Below are positions 1 to 8,242 of a stretch of DNA of 64,000 nt, in pieces. How positions within the stretch are numbered: position 1 is the stretch's first letter; every line of letters begins with the position of its first letter. Source of the stretch: Kitasatospora aureofaciens (GTDB taxonomy: Bacteria > Actinomycetota > Actinomycetes > Streptomycetales > Streptomycetaceae); the NCBI GenBank assembly GCA_000720845.1, contig JODU01000015.1:124001-188000 (forward strand). Reading direction: 5' to 3'. The translations under genes and the position numbers were made by a program. A model generated the notes under the pieces. It was not told the origin of the DNA and did no database searches. It saw only the letters and a program-made list of their open reading frames with translations.

Positions 1-1
1 C

Positions 2-253
2 ATCAAGTCCATGGTGGGCCACTCGCTCGGCGCGATCGGCTCGATCGAACTGGCCGCGTGCGTGCTGGCGATGGCCCACCAGGTGGTGCCGCCCACGGCC
101 AACTACACCACCCCCGACCCCGAGTGCGACCTGGACTACGTGCCGCGCGAGGCACGCGAGCGGACGCTGCGGCACGTGCTGTCGGTGGGCAGCGGCTTCG
201 GCGGTTTCCAGTCCGCGGTCGTACTCAGCGGCAGTGAAGGAGGGTTGCGATGA
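2..253 (+). CDS. whiE-ORFIII: Type II polyketide ketosynthase alpha, C-terminal fragment
   Basis: This is the last 83 residues of a KS-alpha condensing enzyme; the 5' part lies outside the window. The [14 protein letters not shown] segment carries a conserved active-site histidine of thiolase-fold ketosynthases, and [15 protein letters not shown] followed by a SxGFGG segment is typical of type II KS-alpha C-termini. Its TGA overlaps the ATG of the next gene (ATGA), so KS-alpha and KS-beta are translationally coupled, as expected for an obligate heterodimer. The following gene set (KS-beta, ACP, SRPBCC aromatase, small cyclase) matches the whiE spore-pigment cluster, so the whiE-ORFIII name is inferred from context. 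Confidence 0.93.
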
Positions 254-1524
254 GCGGACCACGACGGACCGGCACCGGCGCCGGAAGCCGGCGGGCGGTC
301 GTCACCGGGCTCGGTGTGGTGTCGCCCCACGGCACCGGTGCCGAGGCGCACTGGAAGGCGGTCGCCGACGGCACCAGCAGCCTCGGGCCCGTCACCCGGG
401 AGGGCTGCGCGGACCTGCCGCTGCGGGTCGCGGGCGAGGTGCGCGGCTTCGACGCCGCCGAGACGGTCGAGGACCGCTTCCTCGTCCAGACCGACCGGTT
501 CACGCACTTCGCGCTGTCCGCCACTCAGCACGCGCTGGCCGACGCCCGGTTCGGCCGGGCCGACGTCTCCTCGCCGTACTCGGTCGGCGTGGTCACCGCG
601 GCGGGTTCGGGCGGCGGCGAGTTCGGACAGCGGGAGCTGCAGAATCTGTGGGGCCAGGGCTCGCGTCATGTCGGCCCCTACCAGTCGATCGCCTGGTTCT
701 ACGCGGCCAGCACCGGCCAGGTCTCCATACGCAACGGCTTCAAGGGTCCCTGCGGGGTCGTCGCGGCCGACGAGGCGGGCGGCCTGGACGCCCTGGCGCA
801 CGCGGCGCTGGCCGTGCGCAACGGCACCGACACGGTGGTCTGCGGCGCGACGGAGGCGCCGCTGGCCCCGTACTCGATCGTCTGCCAGCTGGGCTACCCC
901 GAGCTGAGCCGGTCCGCCGAACCCGACCGTGCCTACCGCCCGTTCACCGAAGCGGCCTGCGGGTTCGCGCCGGCCGAGGGCGGTGCCGTACTCGTCGTGG
1001 AGGACGAGGCGGCGGCCCGGGAGCGCGGGGCGGACGTGCGGGCGACGGTGGCCGGGCACGCGGCGACCTTCACCGGGCCCGGCCGCTGGGCCGAGTCCCG
1101 GGAAGGGCTGGCCCGCGCCATCCGGGGCGCCCTGGCCGAGGCGGGCTGCCGGCCCGAGGACGTCGACGTGGTCTTCGCGGACGCCCTCGGGGTCCCGGAG
1201 GCCGACCGGGCCGAGGCACTGGCCCTGGCCGACGCGCTGGGCCCGCACGCCGCGCGGGTGCCGGTCACCGCGCCCAAGACCGGGACCGGGCGGGCGTACT
1301 GCGCGGCGCCGGTGCTGGACGTGGCGACGGCGGTGCTCGCGATGGAGCACGGGCTGGTCCCGCCGACCCCGCACGTCTTCGAGGTGTGCCACGACCTGGA
1401 CCTGGTGACCGGGCGGGCCCGCCCCGCCGAGCCGCGCACCGCACTGGTCCTCGCGCGCGGCCTCATGGGATCGAACTCGGCGCTCGTCCTTCGACGGGGC
1501 GCCGTGCCGGCCGAGGGCCGCTGA
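250..1524 (+). CDS. whiE-ORFIV: Ketosynthase beta / chain length factor of spore-pigment PKS
   Basis: A 424-residue condensing-enzyme homologue that partners KS-alpha to set polyketide chain length. It has the KS fold signatures ([13 protein letters not shown] near the N-terminus, [11 protein letters not shown] late) but lacks the nucleophilic Cys. At that position it reads [10 protein letters not shown], with Glu at about residue 175, where most chain length factors carry Gln. The ATG overlaps the KS-alpha stop by 4 bp. The ACP follows after a short gap with its own strong ribosome binding site. Assignment to spore pigment and not an antibiotic cluster rests on gene order and the downstream cyclases. 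Confidence 0.93.
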
Positions 1525-1607
1525 CCCAGGGCCACCGGCGGACGACCTACGACCACGGCCACGGAGGACATCCGTGGCCGGCCAATCCCCAGTCAAGGAG
1601 GACACCC

Positions 1608-1877
1608 ATGACCGACCAGCTGGACTACCAGGTGACCATCGAGGAGCTGTCGGCGCTGATGAAGCGCACCGCCGGCGTGCACGTCGACCCGATCACCCTC
1701 CAGCAGCAGGCCGACGACGGTTTCGACACCTTCGGCCTGGACTCCCTCGGCCTGCTGGGCATCGTGGCCGAGCTGGAGAAGCGGTACGGACTCGGCCTGC
1801 CCGAGCAGGCCGAGCGCTGCAAGACGCCCGCGGATTTCCTCGCGCTGGTCAACGGCGCCCTCAAGACGGGAGTGTGA
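1608..1877 (+). CDS. whiE-ORFV: Acyl carrier protein of spore-pigment PKS
   Basis: An 89-residue ACP. The phosphopantetheine attachment site is Ser46 in the motif GLDSLGLLG, the usual DSL context. The ATG follows a good ribosome binding site (AAGGAGGACACCC) and was preferred over in-frame upstream codons for that reason and because ACP length fits. It carries the growing poly-beta-ketone chain made by the KS-alpha/KS-beta pair and presents it to the aromatase encoded immediately downstream, whose ATG begins 1 bp after this stop. Confidence 0.95.
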   Translation: MTDQLDYQVTIEELSALMKRTAGVHVDPITLQQQADDGFDTFGLDSLGLLGIVAELEKRYGLGLPEQAERCKTPADFLALVNGALKTGV

Positions 1878-1878
1878 C

Positions 1879-2358
1879 ATGGCAGGGCACACCGACAACG
1901 AGATCACCATCGCCGCCCCGATGGAGCTGGTCTGGGACATGACCAACGACATCGAGAACTGGCCCCGGCTGTTCAGCGAGTACGCCTCCGTCGAGGTGCT
2001 CGACCGCGACGAGGACCGCGTCACGTTCCGGCTCACCATGCACCCGGACGCCGACGGCAAGGTGTGGAGCTGGGTCTCCGAGCGCGTCGCGGACCCCGTC
2101 ACCCGCACCGTCCGCGCCCAGCGGGTGGAGACCGGCCCCTTCCAGTACATGAACATCGTCTGGGAGTACGCGGAGACCGCCGAGGGCGTCGTCATGCGCT
2201 GGACGCAGGACTTCGCGATGAAGCCGGACGCGCCCGTGGACGACACGTGGATGACGGACAACATCAACCGCAACTCCCGTACGCAGATGGCGCTGATCCG
2301 GGACCGGATCGAGCAGGCGGCGAGCGAGCGGCGGACCGCGTCGGTGCTCGCCGACTGA
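1879..2358 (+). CDS. whiE-ORFVI: SRPBCC-fold polyketide aromatase/cyclase
   Basis: A 159-residue single-domain START/SRPBCC protein of the polyketide aromatase family (WhiE-ORFVI/TcmN N-terminal type). It opens with ITIAAPMELVWDMTNDIENW, a family signature, and contains the conserved WSWVSERVADP and FQYMNIVWEY segments that line the hydrophobic pocket. The family directs first-ring cyclisation and aromatisation of the nascent polyketide. It starts 1 bp after the ACP stop, consistent with one polycistronic message. Diaromatase homologues in antibiotic clusters often have two such domains; this one has one. Confidence 0.93.
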   Translation: MAGHTDNEITIAAPMELVWDMTNDIENWPRLFSEYASVEVLDRDEDRVTFRLTMHPDADGKVWSWVSERVADPVTRTVRAQRVETGPFQYMNIVWEYAETAEGVVMRWTQDFAMKPDAPVDDTWMTDNINRNSRTQMALIRDRIEQAASERRTASVLAD

Positions 2359-2396
2359 CAGCGACACCGACCGAGACCGGCGAAGGGCAGCACCCC

Positions 2397-2732
2397 ATGC
2401 ACCACACACTGATCGTCGCCCGGATGGCACCCGGCGCGGCACCGGACATCGCGAAGGTGTTCGCGGAGTCCGACAGCGGAGAACTGCCACACCTGGTGGG
2501 CGTCAACCGGCGCAGCCTCTTCGAGTTCGGTGACGGCGTGTACCTGCACCTCATCGAGAGCGACGAGGACCCGGCCCCCACCATCGGCAGGCTGACCGGG
2601 CACCCGGAGTTCCGCCAGGTCAGCGAGCGGCTGGAGCCGTACGTCTCGGCGTACGACCCGGCGACCTGGCGCGGGCCGAAGGACGCGATGGCGCGCTGCT
2701 TCTACCGCTGGGAACGGACGCCCGCCGGCTGA
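2397..2732 (+). CDS. whiE-ORFVII: TcmI-type polyketide cyclase
   Basis: A 111-residue protein of the TcmI cyclase family (ferredoxin-like dimeric alpha+beta barrel), which catalyses late ring closure of aromatic polyketides. Recognisable features are the N-terminal HHTLIVARMAP strand, the central LVGVNRRSLFEFGDGVYLHLIE segment and the C-terminal YDPATWRGPKDAMARCFYRWE. It begins 38 bp after the aromatase. It is the last gene of the cluster, because a strong hairpin follows 17 bp after its stop. Confidence 0.9.
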   Translation: MHHTLIVARMAPGAAPDIAKVFAESDSGELPHLVGVNRRSLFEFGDGVYLHLIESDEDPAPTIGRLTGHPEFRQVSERLEPYVSAYDPATWRGPKDAMARCFYRWERTPAG

Positions 2733-2749
2733 CGGCACTCCGTCCCCGT

Positions 2750-2795
2750 GTGTTGTCGGGGCCGCCCGGTCTCCACCGGGCGGCCCCGACGCACA
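2750..2795 (+). terminator. Strong hairpin terminator of the spore-pigment operon
   Basis: A perfect 15-bp stem (2755-2769 pairing with 2776-2790) with a 6-nt TCTCCA loop. Flanking GTGT and ACAC can extend the pairing. There is no T-run, as is usual for Streptomyces terminators. It sits directly after the last cyclase gene. Confidence 0.8.
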
Positions 2796-2979
2796 CGTTC
2801 CGGGTGAAGACGTCCCGGGGCGTCGAACGGTTGCCCGCACGAACCGAATGTCCGCGTGAGAAGGGACACTTCGGAAACCGTGATGTTTTCGCACGTCCGT
2901 CCGCTTGGATCTTGGGGGTACAACAGCACACCGGAGTCCGCTGTGCGCGCCCCACCGACCAGCAGAGAGGACGCACGCC

Positions 2980-3885
2980 GTGGGCCGAACCACCGCCCGC
3001 CGGGCCGGCCGGAGAACCGGGCCGGACGGTGCCGGGGGCAGATCCCCCTCCCGCAGACGCAGACGCCGCGGACCCGCCCGCGCGCTCCTGGCCTGCCTCG
3101 CCCTCGGGGCCGTCGTGCTCACCGCGGGCGCCGCCGTCGCGTACTGGCGGGAGACCCGGCCCCCGGTGACGGACGACCAGGTGGCCGACGTCACGGACGC
3201 CCTGGGCGCCTCCACCCGTACGCCGTCCCCTTCCTCCTCGCCTTCTTCCTCGCCTTCGGCGTCACCGTCCCCGAAGACCTCCCCGTCGGCCTCGCCCTCC
3301 TCCAGCACCATCGCCGTTCCGGCGACCGGACCCGGCACCTTCGTCACCGCCAAGGCCGACGGCACGACCGTGGGCACCGGCAGCCGCGTACGCCGCTACA
3401 AGGTCCTGGTCGAGGAGGGCATCGACATCCGGCCGAGCGCCGCCGCCGCCGAGATATCCGGCGTGCTCGCCGACCGCCGCGGCTGGACCCAGGACGGGGC
3501 CAACTCCTTCCGGCTGGTCAGCAGCGGCTCGTACGACTTCGTGGTGAAGATCGCCACGCCGGGCACCGTCGACCGGATCTGCGGCGCCGCGGGCCTGCTC
3601 ACCCGGGGCGAGGTCAACTGCAGCGTCGGCACGGACGTCGTGGTGAACCTCAAGCGCTGGGTGCTGGGCTCCCCGGAGTTCGACGGCCCGCTCCACGAGT
3701 ACCGGGCGCTGATCGTCAACCACGAGGTCGGGCACCGCATCGGCCACGGCCACGAGACCTGCCCCGGCGCCGGCCGGCCCGCTCCGGCGATGATGCAGCA
3801 GATCAAGGGCCTCAAGGGATGCGTCGCCAACGCCTGGCCCTACGACGAGGACGGCGCCTATCTGGGCGGCCCCTCGGTGCCCTGA
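2980..3885 (+). CDS. Membrane-anchored DUF3152 protein with zincin-like HExxH motif
   Basis: A 301-residue protein. The arginine-rich N-terminus is followed by a transmembrane or signal segment (ALLACLALGAVVLTAGAAVAYW), a Ser/Pro-rich extracytoplasmic linker, and a DUF3152 domain. The domain carries HEVGHRIGHGHETC starting at about residue 248, which resembles the zinc site of metzincin-type peptidases, and three or more Cys. It is probably an extracytoplasmic metallopeptidase-like protein, but activity is not established for the family as far as I know. GTG at 2980 was chosen because AGAGAGGA precedes it at good spacing; an in-frame upstream extension lacks this. Confidence 0.85.
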   Translation: MGRTTARRAGRRTGPDGAGGRSPSRRRRRRGPARALLACLALGAVVLTAGAAVAYWRETRPPVTDDQVADVTDALGASTRTPSPSSSPSSSPSASPSPKTSPSASPSSSTIAVPATGPGTFVTAKADGTTVGTGSRVRRYKVLVEEGIDIRPSAAAAEISGVLADRRGWTQDGANSFRLVSSGSYDFVVKIATPGTVDRICGAAGLLTRGEVNCSVGTDVVVNLKRWVLGSPEFDGPLHEYRALIVNHEVGHRIGHGHETCPGAGRPAPAMMQQIKGLKGCVANAWPYDEDGAYLGGPSVP

Positions 3886-3957
3886 GCACGCCCGGCGCGG
3901 CGCGTTCGGCGGACGGTTCGCGGGACAGGACGCGGGGCGGGGGGTGAGGATCGGACC

Positions 3958-4392
3958 ATGACCACCACAGCGCGCTTCGATCCCCGTGCCCTGCTGGCCG
4001 GGAGCCGGCTCGGCGTCCTGGCGACGATCAAGTCGGACGGCCGCCCGCAGCTCTCGCCCGTCATGCCCGCCTACGACCCCGACGCGGGCGTCATCCGCGT
4101 GTCCACCCGCGACGGCCTCGCCAAGACGGCGAACCTGCGCCGGGACCCGCGGGCCACGCTGGAGGTGACCGCCGCGGACGGCAGGTCCTGGGCCACCGCC
4201 GAGGGCGTCGCCACCCTCACCGGGCCGGGCACCGACCCGCACGGACCGGAGGTCGAGGCGCTGGTCGAGTACTACCGCGCCGCGGCCGGGGAACACCCGG
4301 ACTGGGACGAGTACCGGTCGACGATGGTGTCCGACCGCCGGGTGCTGCTCACCATCACGGTCGAGCGCGTGTACGGCGCCGACCTCGGCTGA
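3958..4392 (+). CDS. PPOX-class F420/flavin-dependent protein
   Basis: A 144-residue split-barrel protein of the pyridoxamine-phosphate-oxidase-like superfamily. The pattern LLAGSRLGVLATIKSDGRPQLSPVMPAYD at the N-terminus, then IRVSTRDGLAKTANLRRDPRATLEV, is typical of the Rv1155-like actinobacterial group that binds F420 or FMN. Substrate is unknown. It stands alone between two secreted-protein genes in the same orientation, with about 70 bp upstream and 150 bp downstream. Confidence 0.88.
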   Translation: MTTTARFDPRALLAGSRLGVLATIKSDGRPQLSPVMPAYDPDAGVIRVSTRDGLAKTANLRRDPRATLEVTAADGRSWATAEGVATLTGPGTDPHGPEVEALVEYYRAAAGEHPDWDEYRSTMVSDRRVLLTITVERVYGADLG

Positions 4393-4539
4393 AAAGGTGC
4401 GGGAGCGGGGCCGGCCCGCTCCGCAAGTTTTGTGCCGGAGCGGTGAAGGATCCGCCCGCCGTTCCCGTACCTCCTGGCGTACCCGTACGAGCACGCGCGT
4501 GCACGCGTGCGCGTCCCTCGCGTCAGCCCTGGAGGCACC

Positions 4540-5286
4540 ATGCGCCTGTCCCGCAGCAGGATCGGAGTCGTCGTCCTGTTCGGTGCGATGACCCTGACCC
4601 TCACCGCGCTGGCCTTCCCGGCCGTGCTCGGTCTGGACAAGGCCGACGGCAACCAGAACCGGGTGGTGGCCAGTACGAAGTTCGGTCCGCTCACCGAGGC
4701 CGACCGCGACTTCGTGGTCAAGGTCCGCGCCGCCGGACTGTGGGAGTACCCGCTGGGCGAGATGGTGATGAAGCGCGGCACGACGAAGGCGATGAAGACG
4801 GCCGGCGAGCACCTGGTCGTCGGGCACGCCGGCCTCGACGCGATGTGCCGCGAGATCTCCCCCGAGCTGGGCATCACGCTGCCCAACCGGGCGTCACCGC
4901 AGCAGGAGGGCTTCGTGGCCACCGTGGACGCGAAGACCGGCAAGGAGTTCGACTCCTCGGCGGTCAACATCATGCGGGTGACCCACGGTCAGATCTTCCC
5001 GGCCATCGCCAAGATCCGGGCCTCCACCAAGAACACCCTCGTGCGGCAGCTGGCGGACCTGGCCAACGACACCGTGCTCGACCACATCACGGTGCTGGAG
5101 AACACCGGGCTGGTCGAGTACGACCAGGTCACCTTCCAGCAGACCGGCCCGGCGAAGCTGCCGAGGGAGAGGGTCACCCCGCCCCCGCCGCAGCCGGGTG
5201 AGCGGGTGCTGGTGCTCAAGCCGCGCCCCGACCTGAACGTGAACACCGCCTCCCCGACGCCCACTCCGTCCCCGGCGGCCCCCTGA
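4540..5286 (+). CDS. Exported DUF4142 domain protein
   Basis: A 248-residue protein with an N-terminal signal or anchor segment (IGVVVLFGAMTLTLTALAFPAVLG) followed by a ferritin-like four-helix DUF4142 domain. The domain contains TEADRDFVVKVRAAGLWEYPLGEMVMKRGTT-like helices and a histidine-containing EHLVVGHAGLD helix; the C-terminus is a Pro/Thr/Ser tail. The ATG at 4540 has GGAGG 6 nt upstream and was preferred to in-frame upstream GTG codons. DUF4142 proteins are predicted extracytoplasmic; no firm role is known. Confidence 0.87.
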   Translation: MRLSRSRIGVVVLFGAMTLTLTALAFPAVLGLDKADGNQNRVVASTKFGPLTEADRDFVVKVRAAGLWEYPLGEMVMKRGTTKAMKTAGEHLVVGHAGLDAMCREISPELGITLPNRASPQQEGFVATVDAKTGKEFDSSAVNIMRVTHGQIFPAIAKIRASTKNTLVRQLADLANDTVLDHITVLENTGLVEYDQVTFQQTGPAKLPRERVTPPPPQPGERVLVLKPRPDLNVNTASPTPTPSPAAP

Positions 5287-5492
5287 GCACCCGGGTACGG
5301 GCACGGTCACGACCCAGTCACGACCGGCGGCGCGGGGAACGGGCCGCCGGTCGCGGACGTTCTCAGAAGGTGGCGGCCGACGGAGTCCGCCGGGCCATGA
5401 CCATCCGGCGCCGGACCCGGTGGTGGGCGGGCCGACCCCGCCACCCGCCCGCGTCCGTCCGGGGCCGACGACAGGAAGAGCGGGACGGGACC

Positions 5493-6071
5493 ATGACCGC
5501 TTCGGGACCGGGCAGCGCGGACGCACCGGGCGGGCCGGACGGCGTGCCGGACGTGCCCGAGGACGTCTGGCGGCTGTTCCTGGAGGACGACGAGCGCGCC
5601 ATCCGCGCCTCCGCCCCCAGGGAACCCGCCGCACGCGACCGGGTCCCCGGATGGCGACCGGCGGAGCCCGCCGCGGATCACCCGGGTCACTCCGGTCACC
5701 CGGGCCGCAGTCGCGGCACCGTCGGCGAGGCGTGGCGCCGGGAGGAGACGTGGGCCGGACCGCGCTGGCGCGAGCTGGACGGCCGGGCCCGGCTGCGGCG
5801 GATCGGCCGGGTGGCCGGCACGGCCGCCGCCGTCGCCCTCGCCCTGACCGCGTGGTCGCAGCTGTCCACCGGTCCGGCCACCCCGGGCGGCGGACCGGCC
5901 GAGACGACCATCGGGCAGCGCCTGGAGGAGAGCCCCGCCCTGCCCACACCGGCCTCGCTCGCACCGGCCTCCGTCTCCCCGGCGAAGTCCCCTGCGGCGA
6001 GCCCCGCCGTCTTCGAACCCGCGCCGTCCGCGATGCCCCGGTCGTCCGCGTCGCCCTGGACGGTCAACTGA
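5493..6071 (+). CDS. Hypothetical single-pass membrane protein
   Basis: A 192-residue protein of unknown function. An acidic and proline-rich N-terminal half begins with a PEDVWRLFLEDDERAIR segment, followed by an ETWAGPRWRELDGRARLRRIGRV basic stretch, one transmembrane helix (VAGTAAAVALALTAW) and a Pro/Ser/Ala-rich tail. The topology suggests N-in and tail-out. The start was chosen for the GGGACGGGACC leader; longer in-frame starts are possible. It is convergent with the Ku gene 56 bp away. Confidence 0.7.
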   Translation: MTASGPGSADAPGGPDGVPDVPEDVWRLFLEDDERAIRASAPREPAARDRVPGWRPAEPAADHPGHSGHPGRSRGTVGEAWRREETWAGPRWRELDGRARLRRIGRVAGTAAAVALALTAWSQLSTGPATPGGGPAETTIGQRLEESPALPTPASLAPASVSPAKSPAASPAVFEPAPSAMPRSSASPWTVN

Positions 6072-6127
6072 AGCCCTGGGCGTGCGTGGAGCGCGCCCGC
6101 CGGCCGGAGTGAGCGGCACCGCGCTCG

Positions 6128-7213
6128 TCAGGCGCTGCGCCTGCGGGACGCCGTCTTCTTGGCGGTGCTCTTGGCCGTGGTCTTGTCGCCGCTCCTGGCG
6201 CCGCTCTTCGCCGTGGCCTTCTTGGCGGTACTCCTGGCCGCCGTCTTCTTCGCGGACCCCGCAGACCCCGCCGACTTCGCGGTCGACTTCTTCGGCTGCG
6301 CCTTCTTGGCCGCCGTCTTCTTCGCCGTCGACGTCGACTTCTTGCCGCCGGTCTCCTTGGGGGCCCGCCGCGAGGACGTCTTGCGCTGCGGCAGGGATCT
6401 GACCTCCGCCTCCTCGGCCGGCCCGGCCCCCTCGCCGTCCCGGGACTCCCGCGCCGCCCGCACGCTGCTCTCCAGCGCGGCCATCAGGTCGAGCACCTTC
6501 CCGGGTGCCGCCTCCTCACGGACCTCCGGGGGCCGCTCACCGGCCGCCTTGGCGGCGACGACCTCCTCGACGGCCTCCCGGTACTCGTCGTGCAGGTCGT
6601 CCAGGTCGATCTCGCCGAGGGTGTCCATGAGGGCGTCCGCGAGGTCCAGTTCCTGGTCGCGCACGGTGACGTCGGCCTCCGGGGCGACGCCCTCGGGGGC
6701 GCGCACCTCGTCCGGCCACAGCAGGCCGTGCATCGCGATGGCGTCGCCGACGACCCGGAGCATGCCGAGGCGCTCCCGGCCGCGCAGCGCGAACTTGGCG
6801 ATCGCGACCCGGTTGCTGCGCTTGAGGGCCTCGCGCAGCAGCGTGTACGGCTTGGCGGCCGGGGCGCCGCTCGCCGCGAGGTAGTAGGCCGAGCCCATCT
6901 GGAGCGGGTCGATGCGGTCCTCGGGCACGAAGGCCACGATCTCGATCGTGCGGGCCGTCGGGATCGGCAGCTGGGACAGGTCCTCGTCGGTGATCGGGAT
7001 CATCGAGCCGTCGGCGTCCTCGTAGGCCTTGCCGATCTCGGCCTGGGTGACCTCGCGGTCCTCCAGTTCGCACACCTTGCGGTAGCGGATACGGCCGCCG
7101 TCCTCCGTGTGGATCTGGCGGAAGGAGACCGAGTGGCTCTCGGTCGCGTTCACCAGCTTGATCGGGATGCTGACCAGGCCGAAGGAGATGGCGCCGTTCC
7201 AGATGGATCGCAC
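6128..7213 (-). CDS. ku: Non-homologous end joining protein Ku
   Basis: A 361-residue bacterial Ku, a homodimeric ring that binds DNA ends and recruits LigD-family enzymes. The core opens with RSIWNGAISFGLVSIPIKL and contains KVCELEDREVTQAEIGKAYE and ALRGRERLGMLR, all Ku signatures. The last ~110 residues are a Lys/Ala-rich tail with KKTAA- and KKSTAK-type repeats, as in extended actinobacterial Ku proteins whose basic tails bind DNA non-specifically. GTG at 7213 has GGAAAGG 8 nt upstream; another GTG lies three codons earlier. It is divergent from the LigD-type polymerase gene, 77 bp away. Confidence 0.96.
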   Translation of the reverse strand: MRSIWNGAISFGLVSIPIKLVNATESHSVSFRQIHTEDGGRIRYRKVCELEDREVTQAEIGKAYEDADGSMIPITDEDLSQLPIPTARTIEIVAFVPEDRIDPLQMGSAYYLAASGAPAAKPYTLLREALKRSNRVAIAKFALRGRERLGMLRVVGDAIAMHGLLWPDEVRAPEGVAPEADVTVRDQELDLADALMDTLGEIDLDDLHDEYREAVEEVVAAKAAGERPPEVREEAAPGKVLDLMAALESSVRAARESRDGEGAGPAEEAEVRSLPQRKTSSRRAPKETGGKKSTSTAKKTAAKKAQPKKSTAKSAGSAGSAKKTAARSTAKKATAKSGARSGDKTTAKSTAKKTASRRRSA

Positions 7214-7290
7214 GTGCAGCACCTTTCCTGTCGGGCGACTACCGGACGAGCCCCGGGCGATTTGTCCGGGTTTCGTGAGACTCTCATGGT

Positions 7291-8172
7291 ATGGCGCCTA
7301 TCACGGAAGTGGAGGGGCGGCGGGTGGCCCTCAGCAACCTGGACAAGGTGCTGTATCCCGCGGCCGGCTTCACCAAGGGCGAGCTGCTGCACTACTACGC
7401 GACGACCGCCCGGGTGCTGCTGCCGCACCTGCGGGAGCGCGCGGTCTCCTTCCTGCGGTATCCGGACGGCCCGGACGGCCAGGTGTTCTTCACCAAGAAC
7501 GTGCCGCCGGGTACCCCCGACTGGGTCACCACGGCCGAGGTGCCCCGCTCGGAGGGCCCGGCCCGGATGGTGCTGGTGCAGGACCTGGCGAGCCTGATGT
7601 GGGCGGCGAACCTGGTGACCGAGTTCCACACCCACCAGTGGACCGCGGACGACCCCGGCGAGGCCGACCGGCTGGTGTTCGACCTGGACCCGGGGCCGCC
7701 CGCGACCGTGGTGCAGTGCTGCGAGGTCGCGCTGTGGCTGCGCGAGCGGCTGGCGGCGGACGGGATCGAGGCGTACGCCAAGACCTCCGGGGCCAAGGGG
7801 CTGCACCTGCTGGCGGGGGTGCGGGGCTCGCCCTCGGAACGGGTGTCGGACTACGCGAAGGCGCTCGCGGTGGAGGCGGAGCGGGCGCTGCCGAAGCTGG
7901 TGGTGCACCGGATGACGCGCAGCCTGCGGCCGGGGAAGGTGTTCGTGGACTGGAGCCAGAACGCCGCGCGCAAGACCACGGCCGCCCCGTACACCGTGCG
8001 CGCCCGCGATGTGCCCGCGGTCTCCACGCCGGTGACCTGGGAGGAGGTCGCCGGGTGCGGGCGGGCGGAACAGTTCGTGTTCCTGGCCCCGGACGTCGGC
8101 CCCCGGGTGCAGGATCACGGCGACCTGCTGGCCCCGCTGTTCGACCGGCGCCGGGCGGCGACGCTGCCCTGA
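7291..8172 (+). CDS. Stand-alone LigD-type NHEJ polymerase/primase
   Basis: A 293-residue archaeo-eukaryotic-primase-fold polymerase domain equivalent to the LigD POL module, without ligase or phosphoesterase domains. Signatures are LDKVLYPAAGFTKGELLHYY near the start, the DxD metal motif in VFDLDPGP at about residues 129-136, KTSGAKGLHLL, and VFVDWSQNAARKTTAAPYTVRAR near the end. It fills gaps with ribo- or deoxyribonucleotides at Ku-bound breaks. The divergent pairing with ku supports this role; a ligase must come from elsewhere in the genome. There is no clear ribosome binding site, so translation may be leaderless or weak. Confidence 0.95.
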   Translation: MAPITEVEGRRVALSNLDKVLYPAAGFTKGELLHYYATTARVLLPHLRERAVSFLRYPDGPDGQVFFTKNVPPGTPDWVTTAEVPRSEGPARMVLVQDLASLMWAANLVTEFHTHQWTADDPGEADRLVFDLDPGPPATVVQCCEVALWLRERLAADGIEAYAKTSGAKGLHLLAGVRGSPSERVSDYAKALAVEAERALPKLVVHRMTRSLRPGKVFVDWSQNAARKTTAAPYTVRARDVPAVSTPVTWEEVAGCGRAEQFVFLAPDVGPRVQDHGDLLAPLFDRRRAATLP

Positions 8173-8209
8173 GCCGCGACACCCCCGGCGGGCCCTGAGC
8201 CGCGACACC
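8166..8209. repeat. 18-bp direct repeat copying the polymerase stop region
   Basis: GCCCTGAGCCGCGACACC occurs at 8166-8183, covering the TGA stop of the polymerase gene, and again at 8192-8209. The copies are offset by 26 bp. It looks like a small local duplication. Confidence 0.7.
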
Positions 8210-8242
8210 ACGGCCCTCGGCCGCGGTGCCCCGCCGCGGCCC

